Shown in pieces: positions 4,186-5,168 of a stretch of 5,168 bases of DNA (its first letter is position 1; every line of letters starts with the position of its first letter). The translations under genes and the position numbers were made by a program. The stretch is from Verrucomicrobiota bacterium (GTDB taxonomy: Bacteria; Verrucomicrobiota; Verrucomicrobiia; Verrucomicrobiales; DEV007). The notes beneath the pieces are model-generated. The model was given only the letters and a program-made list of their open reading frames with translations. It searched no databases and had not been told where the DNA came from. The stretch spans positions 1 through 5,168 of the forward strand of contig JAADHD010000359.1 in the NCBI GenBank assembly GCA_013152075.1, written 5' to 3'.

Positions 4186-5168
4186 ATGGCAACGCCGGAA
4201 AAGCCTGATCTCCAGAAAAAGCTGCACGATGTGCCGCACGAGACTGGTGTGTACCTGATGCGGGATCGTCTAAAACGGGTGATTTATGTCGGCAAGGCGC
4301 GTGACTTGCGCAAGCGCCTGGCTTCATATTTCACCCCATCACGCAAGAAGTTGGCTGAGTTGAAGACCCGTGCCCTGATTGACAGTATCTGGAGTTTTGA
4401 CATTCATACGGTGCGCTCTGAGCCGGAGGCTTTGTTGCTTGAGAGCAAATTGATCAAAGATTATCGCCCTAAATACAATGTCAGTTTTCGTGATGACAAA
4501 CGATTCTTGATGGCCAAGGTGAATCTGGAAGAACCCTTTCCTCTTTTTCAGCTGGCTCGGGTCAGGAAAGGCGATGGGGCAAAATACTTCGGACCGTTTG
4601 TGCATTCAGCCGCTTTAAAGAAAACTCTGAACTGGGTCAATCAAGAGTTTGGACTGCGTAGCTGTCGGCCGATGAAGCCTGGCGAAAATGATTACAAACA
4701 TTGTCACGACGATGTCATTCGCAACTGCTGTGCTCCTTGTGTGGGTAAGGTAACGAAAGAAGAATACCGCGCCAAGGTGGAAGCGGCTTGTGAATTTTTG
4801 AAAGGGAAATCGCGCGAGATGGTTGCCGAGATTGAATTGGAAATGACCCGAGCTGCGGAACGTTTGGATTTTGAACGAGCGGCGGATTTGCGGGACATGG
4901 TGGATAGCATGAAAAAAACCCTGCAACGCTCGCGGAATTTTCAACGTGTTCCAGGCGTCCCCGAAGGATCGGGAATAGACCCTCAGCAGGATGTCAAGGA
5001 CTTGCAGCAAGCTCTGGCAATGGATCGCCTGCCGAGAGTGATGGAGTGTTTTGATATTTCGAATATCTCCAACACTTACTCTGTGGCGTCGATGGTTCAA
5101 TTTCGCGAAGGGCGATCGAGCAATCAGAACTACCGTCGTTACCGGATACGAACAGTGAAGGGGCAGGA
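4186..5168 (+). CDS. uvrC: UvrC, excision-repair nuclease subunit C (N-terminal 327 residues, cut by the window edge)
   Basis: UvrC binds the UvrB-DNA pre-incision complex in the cytoplasm and cuts the damaged strand on both sides of the lesion. Residues 17-98 form the GIY-YIG nuclease that makes the 3' cut: GVY (Tyr23), IYVGKA (Tyr34, Lys37), Arg44, Tyr48, Glu86 in LLLESKLIK and Asn98 in RPKYN all match known active-site positions. Cys160, Cys173, Cys181 and Cys185 match the spacing of the iron-sulphur cysteines reported for E. coli UvrC. Residues 203-240 form the UvrB-binding UVR motif (..AAERLDFERAADLRD..). ECFDISN (287-293) opens the RNase H-like 5' nuclease, with Asp290 matching its first catalytic Asp. 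Only about 50 residues separate the UVR motif from Asp290, against roughly 160 in E. coli. The ATG at 4186 puts GVY at residue 21-23, as in other UvrCs; in-frame ATGs at 4153 and 4102 are alternatives. No Shine-Dalgarno sequence is seen. Confidence 0.96.
   Translation, partial: MATPEKPDLQKKLHDVPHETGVYLMRDRLKRVIYVGKARDLRKRLASYFTPSRKKLAELKTRALIDSIWSFDIHTVRSEPEALLLESKLIKDYRPKYNVSFRDDKRFLMAKVNLEEPFPLFQLARVRKGDGAKYFGPFVHSAALKKTLNWVNQEFGLRSCRPMKPGENDYKHCHDDVIRNCCAPCVGKVTKEEYRAKVEAACEFLKGKSREMVAEIELEMTRAAERLDFERAADLRDMVDSMKKTLQRSRNFQRVPGVPEGSGIDPQQDVKDLQQALAMDRLPRVMECFDISNISNTYSVASMVQFREGRSSNQNYRRYRIRTVKGQ

Noticed and set aside
4339..5100. Minus-strand open frames (4339-4605, 4615-5100, 4704-4910) opposite uvrC
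   Set aside because: uvrC is unmistakable on the plus strand, and the antisense peptides lack any family signature.

Overview
The window holds four protein genes in two divergent transcription units. Base composition looks even throughout, at roughly half G+C, and there is no sign of an insertion sequence, prophage, CRISPR array or RNA gene. The gene set suggests a Gram-negative, double-membrane bacterium, because an ExbB/ExbD proton-driven motor needs an inner membrane and a periplasm. An ExbB with a cleavable signal peptide, a single ExbD ending in the ..NIAFAT.. form, a large exported TPR protein in the same operon and a lack of Shine-Dalgarno sequences make a member of the Planctomycetota-Verrucomicrobiota group my best guess, with Verrucomicrobiota preferred. 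That placement is inference, not proof.

Left unit, minus strand, read from right to left: exbB (4026-3121), exbD (3084-2635) and a tetratricopeptide-repeat (TPR) protein (2638-122). exbB and exbD are 36 bases apart. exbD and the TPR gene share an ATGA stop/start overlap, so the three are almost certainly co-transcribed and the last two translationally coupled. ExbB and ExbD should form a proton channel in the inner membrane. The TPR protein has a signal peptide, a Pro/Ala/Val/Lys linker and about 700 residues of helical repeats, so it is probably the periplasmic partner, scaffold or output of the motor. No TonB, TolA, TolB or Pal gene is present in the window.

Right unit, plus strand: the first 327 codons of uvrC (4186 to the window edge), the incision nuclease of nucleotide excision repair. 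The GIY-YIG nuclease, the four cysteines and the UvrB-binding UVR motif are all present. The stretch that normally separates the UVR motif from the C-terminal RNase H-like nuclease is about 110 residues shorter than in E. coli UvrC.

Between the units, 4027-4185 is a 159-base divergent control region with -10-like boxes on both strands and two short inverted repeats spaced about 41 bases apart. Positions 1-121, downstream of the TPR gene, contain no recognisable gene and no convincing terminator, so the minus-strand operon may continue beyond the window.
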